A DNA stretch of 11,831 nucleotides from an uncultured Bacilli bacterium (GTDB lineage Bacteria > Bacillota_I > Bacilli_A > RF39 > UBA660): NCBI GenBank assembly GCA_910578855.1, contig CAJTRV010000040.1, positions 1-11,831 of the forward strand, read 5' to 3'. How positions within the stretch are numbered: position 1 is the first letter of the stretch; each line of letters opens with the position of its first letter. The translations under genes and the position numbers were made by a program. Under the pieces are notes generated by a model. The model ran no database searches. It was not told the origin of the DNA and was given only the letters and a program-made list of their open reading frames with translations. Shown here piece after piece: positions 1-6,255 of this stretch.

Positions 1-27
1 CCTATCCCCCCCTATTTTTCGATTATA

Positions 28-40
28 TTGTCTACTTTTA
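28..40 (-). repeat. 13-bp repeat copy A (TAAAAGTAGACAA on minus)
   Basis: Read on the minus strand this is TAAAAGTAGACAA, identical to the plus-strand copy at 5135-5147 and 10/13 identical to a minus-strand copy at 7258-7270. All three are intergenic. It lies beside a C-rich stretch at the window edge. It may be an insertion-sequence end remnant or a binding site, but one 13-bp match in an AT-rich 11.8-kb window is close to chance expectation. Confidence 0.25.
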
Positions 41-85
41 CTTGACTTATGCATAATCAATATGGAATTTCATAAAATCAAAATG

Positions 86-114
86 TTATCTCGCCGAAAT
101 CATATTTTTATGAT
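86..114 (+). promoter_or_regulatory. Possible promoter for the pdf-assT operon
   Basis: A good -10 box, TATGAT at 109-114, is preceded 17 bp upstream by a poor -35, TTATCT at 86-91. Transcription would start near 121 and give a very short leader before the ribosome binding site at 126-130. A TTGACT at 42-47 is a better -35 on its own but has no -10 at usable spacing. Weak evidence, and an upstream promoter outside the window is equally possible. Confidence 0.3.
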
Positions 115-125
115 AAAATATTAAA

Positions 126-130
126 TGGAG
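126..130 (+). promoter_or_regulatory. Ribosome binding site deciding the pdf start
   Basis: TGGAG lies 6 nt before the ATG at 137 and 9 nt before the ATG at 140. The first in-frame ATG at 125 overlaps this site and has no purine-rich sequence in front of it, so 125 is unlikely to be the start. Confidence 0.65.
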
Positions 131-136
131 TTGATT

Positions 137-688
137 ATGATGTTTAAAAAATTGGATATACTAGATGAAAGGGACCCTCGTTTACGAAAAAAGAGTATTG
201 AGGCAACGTTTCCCTTATCAAAGGAAGATAAAAAATTAATTAGCCGTGCCGTTGATCATTTGACTTATAGTCAAATCGAAGAATATGAAAAAAAATATGA
301 TCTACGGCCAGGAATGGGACTTGCTTTCCCTCAGTTGGGGCTCAATAAGCGCATCATTATCATTGTTCACGAAGTTGAAGAAGGTGTCTTTGATAATTAC
401 GTTTTTATTAATCCCAAGATTGTTACTGAATCAGCGGAAATCATTGCCGCTGAAGCTGGTGAAGGGTGTCTTAGTGTCAATCGCGATGTCGATGGCCATG
501 TTCCAAGACATGCTAGAGTAACTGTCGAAGGTTATGATGAGCAAGGAAATAAGATTCGCGTGCGGGCACGGGAAGAACTTGCCATTGCCTTTCAACACGA
601 GATTGATCACTTAGATGGAATCTTATTCTTTGATCGCATCGATTCTGATCATCCGTTCTATTCAGAACACGAAATGAGATTAATTTAG
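137..688 (+). CDS. def: Peptide deformylase, Gram-positive type
   Basis: This is a metalloenzyme that removes the N-formyl group from nascent proteins in the cytoplasm. All three family motifs are present, numbered from the start at 137 (183 aa): GMGLAFPQLG at 59-68, EGCLS at 109-113 with metal ligand Cys111, and QHEIDH at 153-158 with ligands His154 and His158 and catalytic Glu155. The length of about 183 aa and the extended segment before motif 1 fit the longer type II deformylases of Firmicutes. The start at 137 (or 140) is preferred over 125 because of the TGGAG site. The stop TAG overlaps the Shine-Dalgarno sequence of the next gene, a sulfotransferase, so the two are probably one transcript. 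That is an unusual partner: deformylase genes more often sit with methionyl-tRNA formyltransferase or stand alone. The family call is firm; whether this is the only deformylase in the cell cannot be seen. Confidence 0.96.
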   Translation: MMFKKLDILDERDPRLRKKSIEATFPLSKEDKKLISRAVDHLTYSQIEEYEKKYDLRPGMGLAFPQLGLNKRIIIIVHEVEEGVFDNYVFINPKIVTESAEIIAAEAGEGCLSVNRDVDGHVPRHARVTVEGYDEQGNKIRVRAREELAIAFQHEIDHLDGILFFDRIDSDHPFYSEHEMRLI

Positions 689-692
689 GAGG
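687..692 (+). promoter_or_regulatory. Shine-Dalgarno site of assT overlapping the pdf stop
   Basis: A perfect AGGAGG starts inside the pdf stop codon (TAG at 686-688) and lies 4 nt before the ATG at 697. The overlap suggests translational coupling of the two genes. The spacing is shorter than the usual 6-9 nt. Confidence 0.7.
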
Positions 693-696
693 ACAT

Positions 697-2634
697 ATGA
701 AAACATATCAAAAATTTATCATGCTTATTATCATTGCTTGTGCTGCTTCAATCTTTATCTATTATAAAGTAGACAAAGCAAAACCAGTCAAAAAAACCAG
801 TGATATTCTTATCACTCAGAATAAAGCTGAAGAGAAATTCTTAGAAAAAACAGACTATACAATCGATAATCCTAAGGTTGTCGTAAATCCTTATGGCATC
901 TCGCCTCTAACGGCACTTGTCATCTTTGAAACTAAGGATCTTACAGCACCAATGATTACGATTGAAGGAAAAGACGAACAATCTACTTTTACGCATACTT
1001 TTACCCCAGCCAAAAAACATATTCTACCAATTTATGGATTATATGCTGATAAGGAAAATAAAGTAACAATTAAAATCAATAAACAAGAAAAAACACTGAC
1101 AATTAAAACCAGTGCCTTACCAAAAGACCTCGTCTTACCAACTAAAGTTGAGGCTAAGACAGAAGAATTAAATAATGACCTCTACTTCTTTACGCCTGCT
1201 AGTACGGGTTATACCTGTGCATATGATCATAATGGTGATGTTAGATGGTACTTAACAGAAAACTTTGTTTGGGATATTAAGCGCCTTGAAAATGGAAATC
1301 TCCTACTTAGTAGCAATCGCTTAATCAATCCTCCTTATTATACAACTGGCTTAGTAGAAATGGATCTAACTGGAAAAATCTACTATGAATATTCTCTTCC
1401 TGGAGGATATCATCATGATGCTTATGAAATGCCAAATGGTAACTTATTAGTCGCTAGTGATGACTTTATCAGTGGAAATGGGACAGTCGAAGACTACATT
1501 GTCGAAATTGACCGTAAAACTGGAGATATCGTCAAACAAATTGATTTAAAGAATATCTTACCAACTGATCAAGGCAAAAGTGAAAACTGGACCGAATATG
1601 ATTGGTTTCACAACAATGCGGTTTGGTATGATGAAACAACCAATTCTATTACCCTATCAGGACGCCATCAAGATGCTGTTGTAAATATCAATTATGATAC
1701 TGAAGAAATCAATTGGATCTTAGGAGACCCTGAAGGTTGGGAAAAACAATATCAACAATATTTCTTCAAAGTAGATGATGACAAAGAATTCGACTGGCAA
1801 TATGCCCAACATGCAGCAATGATCCTACCAAATGGCAATGTCTTCTTATTTGACAACGGAAACAACCGTTCCAAGAAAAAAGAAAACTATCGCAAAGCCG
1901 AAGATAACTTTAGTCGTGGTGTCATCTACGATATTAATACCGATAACAAAACCATCAAGCAAGTATGGGAGTATGGAAAAGAGCTTGGTAGCAAATTCTA
2001 CTCTCCTTATATCTCTGATGTCGATGCGCTTGATAATAACCATTATATCATTCATTCCGGAGGAATTAGTTCTACCAAAGGAAAACCAAATAATACACCT
2101 GCTAGTTTTAACAAAGATGTAACATTAAATAGTATTACAGTGGAAATAAAAGATGACGAAGAAATCTTTCATATGGAACTACCAACGAACAACTATCGAA
2201 CAGAAAAAATGAGCTTATATGCCAATAACATCTTTAAACCTGGAAAAGGAACACGTCTTGGTAGTCTAGGTAAAACAGAAGCAACGGGAAAGAATCATTT
2301 CATTCTCTTTCCAAAACGAATAGATCAAGCTTATCAAGATCATAAAATTGAAATTACCAAGGAACCTGATCGACTAGCCATTAGTGGAACATTTAAAAAA
2401 GAGGATAAAGTGGAAATCATCTTTGATAACTTAGTAGATAAAAAAACATACCCTCTTATCATTTCAAAGAAACCATATACTGCAATGTGTATTGATGTCT
2501 TTAATGAACAAGAACAAAAAGAAGGAATCCATGTTACAAAGTATATCAATGATGAAAGAATGAAAGGAAAATACTATATCTATATTAAAATCAATGGAAA
2601 AACATACGACATCGATAAATTTGTAACTTACTAA
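697..2634 (+). CDS. assT: Arylsulfate sulfotransferase (AssT), membrane-anchored
   Basis: This protein probably moves sulfate from a phenolic sulfate ester to another phenol outside the membrane, without PAPS. Residues 7-23 form one hydrophobic segment that looks like an uncleaved N-terminal anchor. Residues 50-150 are an immunoglobulin-like N-terminal domain. Residues 155 to about 530 are a beta-propeller with repeats of the type NGNLLLSS, NGNLLVAS and NGNVFLFD. The catalytic set of the family is visible: His in GGYHHDAYE (239/240), His305 in DWFHNNAVW, Arg323 in SGRHQDAV, and His372 in QHAAMILPNGN. The last fits the histidine that carries the sulfate intermediate in Escherichia coli AssT. 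Residues 549-645 form an additional beta-rich tail beyond the usual end (YRTEKMSLY at 500-508). The gene follows pdf by 8 bp with AGGAGG in front and ends in a shared terminator. No sulfatase or sulfate transporter is nearby. The natural substrate is unknown. Confidence 0.9.
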   Translation: MKTYQKFIMLIIIACAASIFIYYKVDKAKPVKKTSDILITQNKAEEKFLEKTDYTIDNPKVVVNPYGISPLTALVIFETKDLTAPMITIEGKDEQSTFTHTFTPAKKHILPIYGLYADKENKVTIKINKQEKTLTIKTSALPKDLVLPTKVEAKTEELNNDLYFFTPASTGYTCAYDHNGDVRWYLTENFVWDIKRLENGNLLLSSNRLINPPYYTTGLVEMDLTGKIYYEYSLPGGYHHDAYEMPNGNLLVASDDFISGNGTVEDYIVEIDRKTGDIVKQIDLKNILPTDQGKSENWTEYDWFHNNAVWYDETTNSITLSGRHQDAVVNINYDTEEINWILGDPEGWEKQYQQYFFKVDDDKEFDWQYAQHAAMILPNGNVFLFDNGNNRSKKKENYRKAEDNFSRGVIYDINTDNKTIKQVWEYGKELGSKFYSPYISDVDALDNNHYIIHSGGISSTKGKPNNTPASFNKDVTLNSITVEIKDDEEIFHMELPTNNYRTEKMSLYANNIFKPGKGTRLGSLGKTEATGKNHFILFPKRIDQAYQDHKIEITKEPDRLAISGTFKKEDKVEIIFDNLVDKKTYPLIISKKPYTAMCIDVFNEQEQKEGIHVTKYINDERMKGKYYIYIKINGKTYDIDKFVTY

Positions 2635-2657
2635 AAAAACGCCAAAAGCGTTTTTTT
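2633..2657. terminator. Bidirectional terminator between assT and ylmH
   Basis: A 10-bp hairpin joins an A-run plus CGC (2633-2642) to GCG plus a T-run (2648-2657) around a CAAAA loop. The T-run serves assT on the plus strand and the complementary A-run serves ylmH on the minus strand. It fills almost the whole 25-bp gap between the convergent stops. Confidence 0.9.
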
Positions 2658-2659
2658 AT

Positions 2660-3358
2660 TTATATGAATTGATCAATCTGAATTTGATAACGATCTTTTT
2701 TGGTCATTTTAATAATTCCTTGGTAGCGAAACTTTCCAACCCGCCGAATCGATAAGATATCACCTCGTTGTAACGTACTACTTGCTTTGGTTACCACTTC
2801 ATAGTTCATTCGAATATCACCTGCTTTTAGCTTGGCCTGTGCTTGCCCTCGACCTGTATTCATAATCTTAGCAACGACATTATCAAGCCTTACACTAGGC
2901 ACAATATAAAAGTTGGTTACATATTGATATTGATACCCTGCAAGTAATGTAAGCGGTACCTCAATTAACGCAACAGGAGTAGTTCCGATCATTGTAATAT
3001 GCGCCAAACAATAAGATCTCATATGGCCAAGAAAAGTTATATAACTTTGTTCATTAAAGATGACAATATCCCCAAAGACATTACGTTCAATTTGATGAGC
3101 AAATAAGCTACCAAGAATTTCTTGATGACGTAGTGGTCGCGCGCTTTTGATTTGATAACAAACCAAGTCAGGTATAAGATCCGTATAAAAAATCTTTTTC
3201 TCACAACCCTCAAATAATTCATATACCTGATATGAAATACCTCTTTTCTCTAACGCACTTGCAACCTGATCAATCATCTGCCCTTCTAAAAAGGGCGTTG
3301 CCCCTTTTTGGTTTATACACTCTATATAATGTTCAATTTTGATACTAACGGATTCCAT
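2660..3358 (-). CDS. ylmH: YlmH-type S4-domain RNA-binding protein
   Basis: The protein (232 aa) matches YlmH. The N-terminal part (about 20-140) has the degenerate FLEGQMIDQV and LGSLFAHQIERNVFGDIVI segments that correspond to the FLDPRxQ and LGSLLxLGIxRxxxGDI blocks of the family. Residues 153-210 form an S4 RNA-binding domain, with VRLDNVVAKI, LKAGDIRMNYE and LQRGDILSIRRVGKF. YlmH is usually about 257 aa and encoded among cell-division genes near divIVA. It binds the ribosome and has been linked to ribosome-associated quality control. Here it lies downstream of an ABC-F ATPase gene and its ATG lies inside that gene's last codons (14-bp overlap), so translation is probably coupled. There is no strong Shine-Dalgarno, only a GAAG-like stretch about 7 nt upstream. 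The division cluster is not in this window, so the gene has been relocated or is separate in this lineage. The family call is good; the exact role is inferred. Confidence 0.85.
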   Translation of the reverse strand: MESVSIKIEHYIECINQKGATPFLEGQMIDQVASALEKRGISYQVYELFEGCEKKIFYTDLIPDLVCYQIKSARPLRHQEILGSLFAHQIERNVFGDIVIFNEQSYITFLGHMRSYCLAHITMIGTTPVALIEVPLTLLAGYQYQYVTNFYIVPSVRLDNVVAKIMNTGRGQAQAKLKAGDIRMNYEVVTKASSTLQRGDILSIRRVGKFRYQGIIKMTKKDRYQIQIDQFI

Positions 3359-4943
3359 TGATCACTTCTTCAATATATTGTTGATAGGTCATTTGCCGAT
3401 CTTCATAGGTTCCGTCATGATGAAGATCAATTAGGCGATTGGCAACAGTCTCTGTTAATTCTTGATCTAAAGAAGACATTAAAATAGGCCCTTGGAATTT
3501 TTCAAAACCTTTATTTAGTGACATAATCGATTCAATATCTAAGTGATTGGTTGGCTCATCCATAACGAGAAAATTAGGATGCTCCAACATAATTTTAGCC
3601 ATCATACTCCGAACCTTTTCGCCACCCGATAATACCGTTACCGACTTCAACGATTCTTCTCCACTAAATAACATTCGTCCTAAGAAACCTCGAACAAAGG
3701 TATCTTCCTTTTGCTCCGAATAATCTCGAAGCCACTCAACTAAATTAACATCAGTAGTAAAATACTGACTATGATCCTTTGGAAAATAACCAAAACGGAC
3801 ATTCTTTCCAACATGAACTTTTCCACTATCCGCATCTATTTCCCCCGTAATAATTTGAAACAACGTCGTCTTCGCCAGCTCGTTATCACCAATAAAGGCA
3901 ATCTTATCTTCCAAACGAACCGTTAAATTAAAATCTTTTAAAATAACTTTCCCATCAATTGTTTTATTGATATTTTCAAGAATCAAAATATCTTTACCAA
4001 GAATTACTTCGGGCTCAAAATTGATAAATGGATATTTACGACTTGATGGGATGATCTCATCAAGTTTGATTTTATCCAGTGATTTCTTACGAGAAGTTGC
4101 CTGCTTTGATTTACTCGCATTGGCCTTAAAACGATCGATAAAGTTCTGTAACTCTTTGATCTTCTCTTCTTTTCGTTTATTGGAATCCCGCATCTGCTTT
4201 TGAATTAATTCACTAGACTCAAACCAGAAATCGTAGTTCCCCACGAAAAGCGTTAATTTATGATAATCAATATCGACCATATGTGTACATACTTTATTTA
4301 GGAAATGCCGATCATGAGATACAACAATTACCGTATTCTTAAAATTAATTAAAAATTCTTCTAGCCACATCTTACTGTTTAAATCAAGTCCATTGGTAGG
4401 TTCATCCAGTAACAGAATATCAGGATTTCCAAATAATGCTCTAGCAAGTAATACTTTTACCTTATCGGTATCAGCTAACTCTTTCATCATTACATCATGA
4501 AGCGAAACATCTAATCCCAATCCTGATAACAAAATCGCCGCATCACTTTCTGCTTGCCAACCATTTTTGGCCTCAAATTCAGCTTCTAACTCTCCAGCGC
4601 GGATTCCATCTTCTTCGGTAAAATCTGCCTTCATGTAAATCGCATCTTTTTCCTCTTTAATACGATATAATTCACTATCCCCCATAATAACTGTTTCTAA
4701 TACAGGATACGCATCAAACTCATTGTGATCTTGTTTTAATACCGAAATTCGTTCTTTATTCGGGGTAATAATATTCCCGGTGGTCGCTTCAATATCACCA
4801 CTTAATATTTTTAAAAATGTTGACTTCCCCGCTCCATTGGCACCGATTAATCCATAGCAATTGCCATCTTGAAACTCAATATTAACTTGTTCAAATAATA
4901 CTCTTTTTCCAAATTTTAAACTTACATTATTTACTTTTAACAT
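3345..4943 (-). CDS. ykpA: ABC-F ATPase, YkpA/YbiT type
   Basis: This is a soluble protein with two ATPase domains and no membrane segment (532 aa from the preferred start). Domain 1 has a canonical Walker A GANGAGKS (34-41), Walker B DILLLDE (175-181) and H-switch SHD (His210), but its signature is LADTDK (156-161) instead of LSGGQ and the usual NHLD is NGLD. The K/R-rich linker at about 245-304 is the segment that contacts tRNA in ABC-F proteins. Domain 2 has a degenerate Walker A GDNELAKT (352-359), a canonical LSGGE (438-442), FLVMDEPTNHLD, and Leu492 in place of the H-switch histidine (SSLDQ). ABC-F proteins bind the ribosomal E site and relieve stalled or poorly initiating complexes. 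The N-terminal wording and length fit YkpA/YbiT, not a drug-resistance ABC-F. The ATG at 4943 is chosen because AAGAGG lies 6 nt upstream; an earlier in-frame ATG at 4961 has no such site. It is co-transcribed with ylmH. Confidence 0.92.
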   Translation of the reverse strand: MLKVNNVSLKFGKRVLFEQVNIEFQDGNCYGLIGANGAGKSTFLKILSGDIEATTGNIITPNKERISVLKQDHNEFDAYPVLETVIMGDSELYRIKEEKDAIYMKADFTEEDGIRAGELEAEFEAKNGWQAESDAAILLSGLGLDVSLHDVMMKELADTDKVKVLLARALFGNPDILLLDEPTNGLDLNSKMWLEEFLINFKNTVIVVSHDRHFLNKVCTHMVDIDYHKLTLFVGNYDFWFESSELIQKQMRDSNKRKEEKIKELQNFIDRFKANASKSKQATSRKKSLDKIKLDEIIPSSRKYPFINFEPEVILGKDILILENINKTIDGKVILKDFNLTVRLEDKIAFIGDNELAKTTLFQIITGEIDADSGKVHVGKNVRFGYFPKDHSQYFTTDVNLVEWLRDYSEQKEDTFVRGFLGRMLFSGEESLKSVTVLSGGEKVRSMMAKIMLEHPNFLVMDEPTNHLDIESIMSLNKGFEKFQGPILMSSLDQELTETVANRLIDLHHDGTYEDRQMTYQQYIEEVINGIR

Positions 4944-4949
4944 CGAATA

Positions 4950-4957
4950 CCTCTTTT
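4950..4957 (-). promoter_or_regulatory. Ribosome binding site deciding the ABC-F start
   Basis: On the minus strand AAAAGAGG ends 6 nt before the ATG at 4943. The upstream in-frame ATG at 4961 precedes this site and has only AT-rich sequence before it. Starting at 4943 also gives the MLKVNNVSLKFG opening typical of the family. Confidence 0.75.
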
Positions 4958-4971
4958 CCATTATTCATGAT

Positions 4972-5001
4972 ATCATAATTTCACCGAGTTTTCTAGTCCA
5001 A
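4972..5001 (-). promoter_or_regulatory. Promoter of the ABC-F-ylmH operon
   Basis: On the minus strand TTGGAC (4996-5001) and TATGAT (4972-4977) are separated by 18 bp, placing the start of transcription near 4965, about 20 nt before the preferred ATG. The -10 lies in a 10-bp palindrome (ATGATATCAT, 4967-4976) that could be an operator. The -35 matches consensus at only three positions. Confidence 0.5.
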
Positions 5002-5272
5002 AGAAAAGATAGTAAGTTTCAAAAAAGCATTCTTTTATCATGATATAATTTCAATATATTATATTACCATTACGATTCATAAAATGCACCAATAAATTAA
5101 ATACTTAACTTACCGTTTTTTATGTAGTAATTACTAAAAGTAGACAACTACAGGGTGAATGTAGAAAATACAAATTATATAAATACAATTATAATTTATA
5201 TAGATTTAAATAAACTAATTATATCAAATATTTTCTATTTGCTTAATTGGGTAAAAAAGCAAAGTGATTTAG
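5002..5272. other. AT-rich intergenic region between divergent genes
   Basis: This stretch is very AT-rich and has no gene I can support. It holds a 10-bp palindrome (TATCATGATA, 5037-5046), a TGATATAAT extended -10-like site at 5041-5049, a perfect 12-bp palindrome (TAGTAATTACTA, 5125-5136), and copy B of the 13-bp repeat (5135-5147). A GTG-started 41-codon frame runs from 5155 to 5280 without a convincing ribosome binding site. GC content falls sharply here compared with the ABC-F gene, marking the left edge of a low-GC block. No riboswitch fold was recognised. Confidence 0.6.
5135..5147 (+). repeat. 13-bp repeat copy B (TAAAAGTAGACAA)
   Basis: Identical, in inverted orientation, to 28-40. 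Together with the inverted, 10/13-matching copy at 7258-7270 it brackets the low-GC block that contains the phosphoesterase and lipoprotein genes. Confidence 0.3.
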
Positions 5273-5281
5273 TGATATAAT
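5273..5281 (+). promoter_or_regulatory. Extended -10 promoter of the PHP gene
   Basis: TGATATAAT combines a perfect -10 (TATAAT, 5276-5281) with the TG extension. No -35 is found at 16-18 bp. TTGGGT at 5247-5252 is too distant (23 bp). Extended -10 promoters can work without a -35. The start of transcription would fall near 5288, leaving a leader of about 16 nt. Confidence 0.5.
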
Positions 5282-5291
5282 TAATTTGAAA

Positions 5292-5296
5292 GAAGG
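5292..5296 (+). promoter_or_regulatory. Ribosome binding site deciding the PHP gene start
   Basis: GAAGG lies 7 nt before the ATG at 5304. An in-frame TTG at 5286 lies before this site and has no ribosome binding site of its own, so it is rejected as the start. Confidence 0.75.
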
Positions 5297-5303
5297 TGTC
5301 ATT

Positions 5304-6200
5304 ATGATTGATATACATTCCCATACTACATATTCTGATGGTAGTTGTAGTGTTAAGGAACTTCTAATTGAAGCCCAAAAGATTGGATTAAGTTTATTAT
5401 CAATAACAGATCATAATACTATACAAGCACATTTTGAATTACAAGACCCTAATATCAGAGAGAAGTTTGACGGTGAAATAATATCTGGAATTGAAATAAC
5501 TACAACTTATAATGGAGAAACAATAGAAGTATTGGGATATGGCTTTGATTTAGAAATAATGCAGCAATTTTTAAATAATAACGTATTAACTTTTAAAGAA
5601 AAGCAATTAAGAGAATATGAATTAATAAAAAATCAATACAAAAAAATTGGGGTTATTTTTGATGAAAATAATATTCGATTTAATCCAAAAATAGAATCCT
5701 CTAGATCAGCTTTTGCTAATGAGATAAAAAAATATCCCCAAAATAATAAGTTTTTTCTAAATCAGGAATCAATAAATACAGCTAGTGGTTTTGCTAGAAA
5801 TGAGGTGTACAACCCTAAAAGTCCATTATATGTTGATGAATCATCATTGTTTCCTAGTTTAGAAAAAGCAATAGAAATGATACATCAGTCAGGTGGCATC
5901 GCATTTTTAGCACATACCTTTGCATATTCTCCTAATATTTCAAATGAATTATTAAAAATAATAAACAATTATGAATTAGATGGATTAGAATGTTTCTATA
6001 CAACTTTTACAAAAGAACAATCAGATTATTTGGTAAAAGTGTGTGAAGAAAAGGGACTGTATATGAGTGGCGGCAGTGATTTTCACGGTACTAGAAAGAT
6101 TAATCATAATTTAGGAACTGGGGACGGTAATTTATGCATTGATGAAAGTGTAGTAAAAAGTTGGATCAATAAATACTTACCAGACTTGGAAGAAAGATAA
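5304..6200 (+). CDS. PHP-domain phosphoesterase (TrpH/YciV-like)
   Basis: This is a 298-aa cytoplasmic metal-dependent phosphoesterase. The PHP metal ligands are all visible: His5 and His7 in IHSHTTYSDGS, Asp12, Asp36 and His37 in ITDHNT, Glu64 in SGIEIT, His204 in FLAHTF, and Asp259 and His261 in GGSDFHG. The order and length fit the COG0613 group, whose studied members remove phosphate from nucleoside 3',5'-bisphosphates or trim short RNA 5' ends. A less conserved insert of about 80 residues (90-170) separates the two halves, as in that group. Nearly all family members have HP after the fourth-motif histidine; here it is HT. The gene stands alone with its own promoter, convergent to a lipoprotein gene, in a low-GC block (two of three sampled lines are 18-25% GC) with many AAT, ATA and TTA codons, unlike the neighbouring core genes. 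This suggests later acquisition. The exact substrate cannot be told from sequence. Confidence 0.85.
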   Translation: MIDIHSHTTYSDGSCSVKELLIEAQKIGLSLLSITDHNTIQAHFELQDPNIREKFDGEIISGIEITTTYNGETIEVLGYGFDLEIMQQFLNNNVLTFKEKQLREYELIKNQYKKIGVIFDENNIRFNPKIESSRSAFANEIKKYPQNNKFFLNQESINTASGFARNEVYNPKSPLYVDESSLFPSLEKAIEMIHQSGGIAFLAHTFAYSPNISNELLKIINNYELDGLECFYTTFTKEQSDYLVKVCEEKGLYMSGGSDFHGTRKINHNLGTGDGNLCIDESVVKSWINKYLPDLEER

Positions 6201-6216
6201 AAAATTAAGCGTATAA

Positions 6217-6251
6217 AATAAAGTGTGTAGTTTTTACTTACACACTTTATT
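6217..6251. terminator. Convergent terminator between PHP and lipoprotein genes
   Basis: A 13-bp perfect stem (6217-6229 with 6239-6251, core GTGTGTA/TACACAC) closes a 9-nt loop between the two convergent stop codons. Its A/T-rich base provides a short U tract on either strand. It is GC-poorer than the other terminators here, but the stem length and location are convincing. Confidence 0.75.
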
Positions 6252-6255
6252 AATA

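Noticed and set aside
42..47. TTGACT as the -35 box of the pdf operon
   Set aside because: No acceptable -10 lies 16-18 bp downstream; the nearest AT-rich candidates are at 13 or 23 bp.
739..744. Lipobox-like IIAC (Cys15) in the AssT N-terminus
   Set aside because: The hydrophobic segment continues for about eight residues past the cysteine, which fits a transmembrane anchor better than a lipoprotein signal; not excluded.
3345..4943. ABC-F gene as a pseudogene because of altered motifs
   Set aside because: The frame is intact and full length, the second gene overlaps it, and the altered residues cluster on one composite site while the other is canonical.
4944..4961. Longer ABC-F start at 4961 (six extra residues)
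   Set aside because: The ATG at 4961 has no ribosome binding site, while the ATG at 4943 has AAGAGG 6 nt upstream and yields the normal family N-terminus.
5286..5303. TTG start for the PHP gene at 5286
   Set aside because: The GAAGG site lies inside this extension and fits the ATG at 5304, which begins directly with the metal-binding IHSHT motif.
697..6200. A shared sulfur pathway linking AssT with the PHP phosphoesterase through PAPS and pAp
   Set aside because: AssT enzymes do not use PAPS and make no pAp, and the two genes are in different transcripts with different composition.
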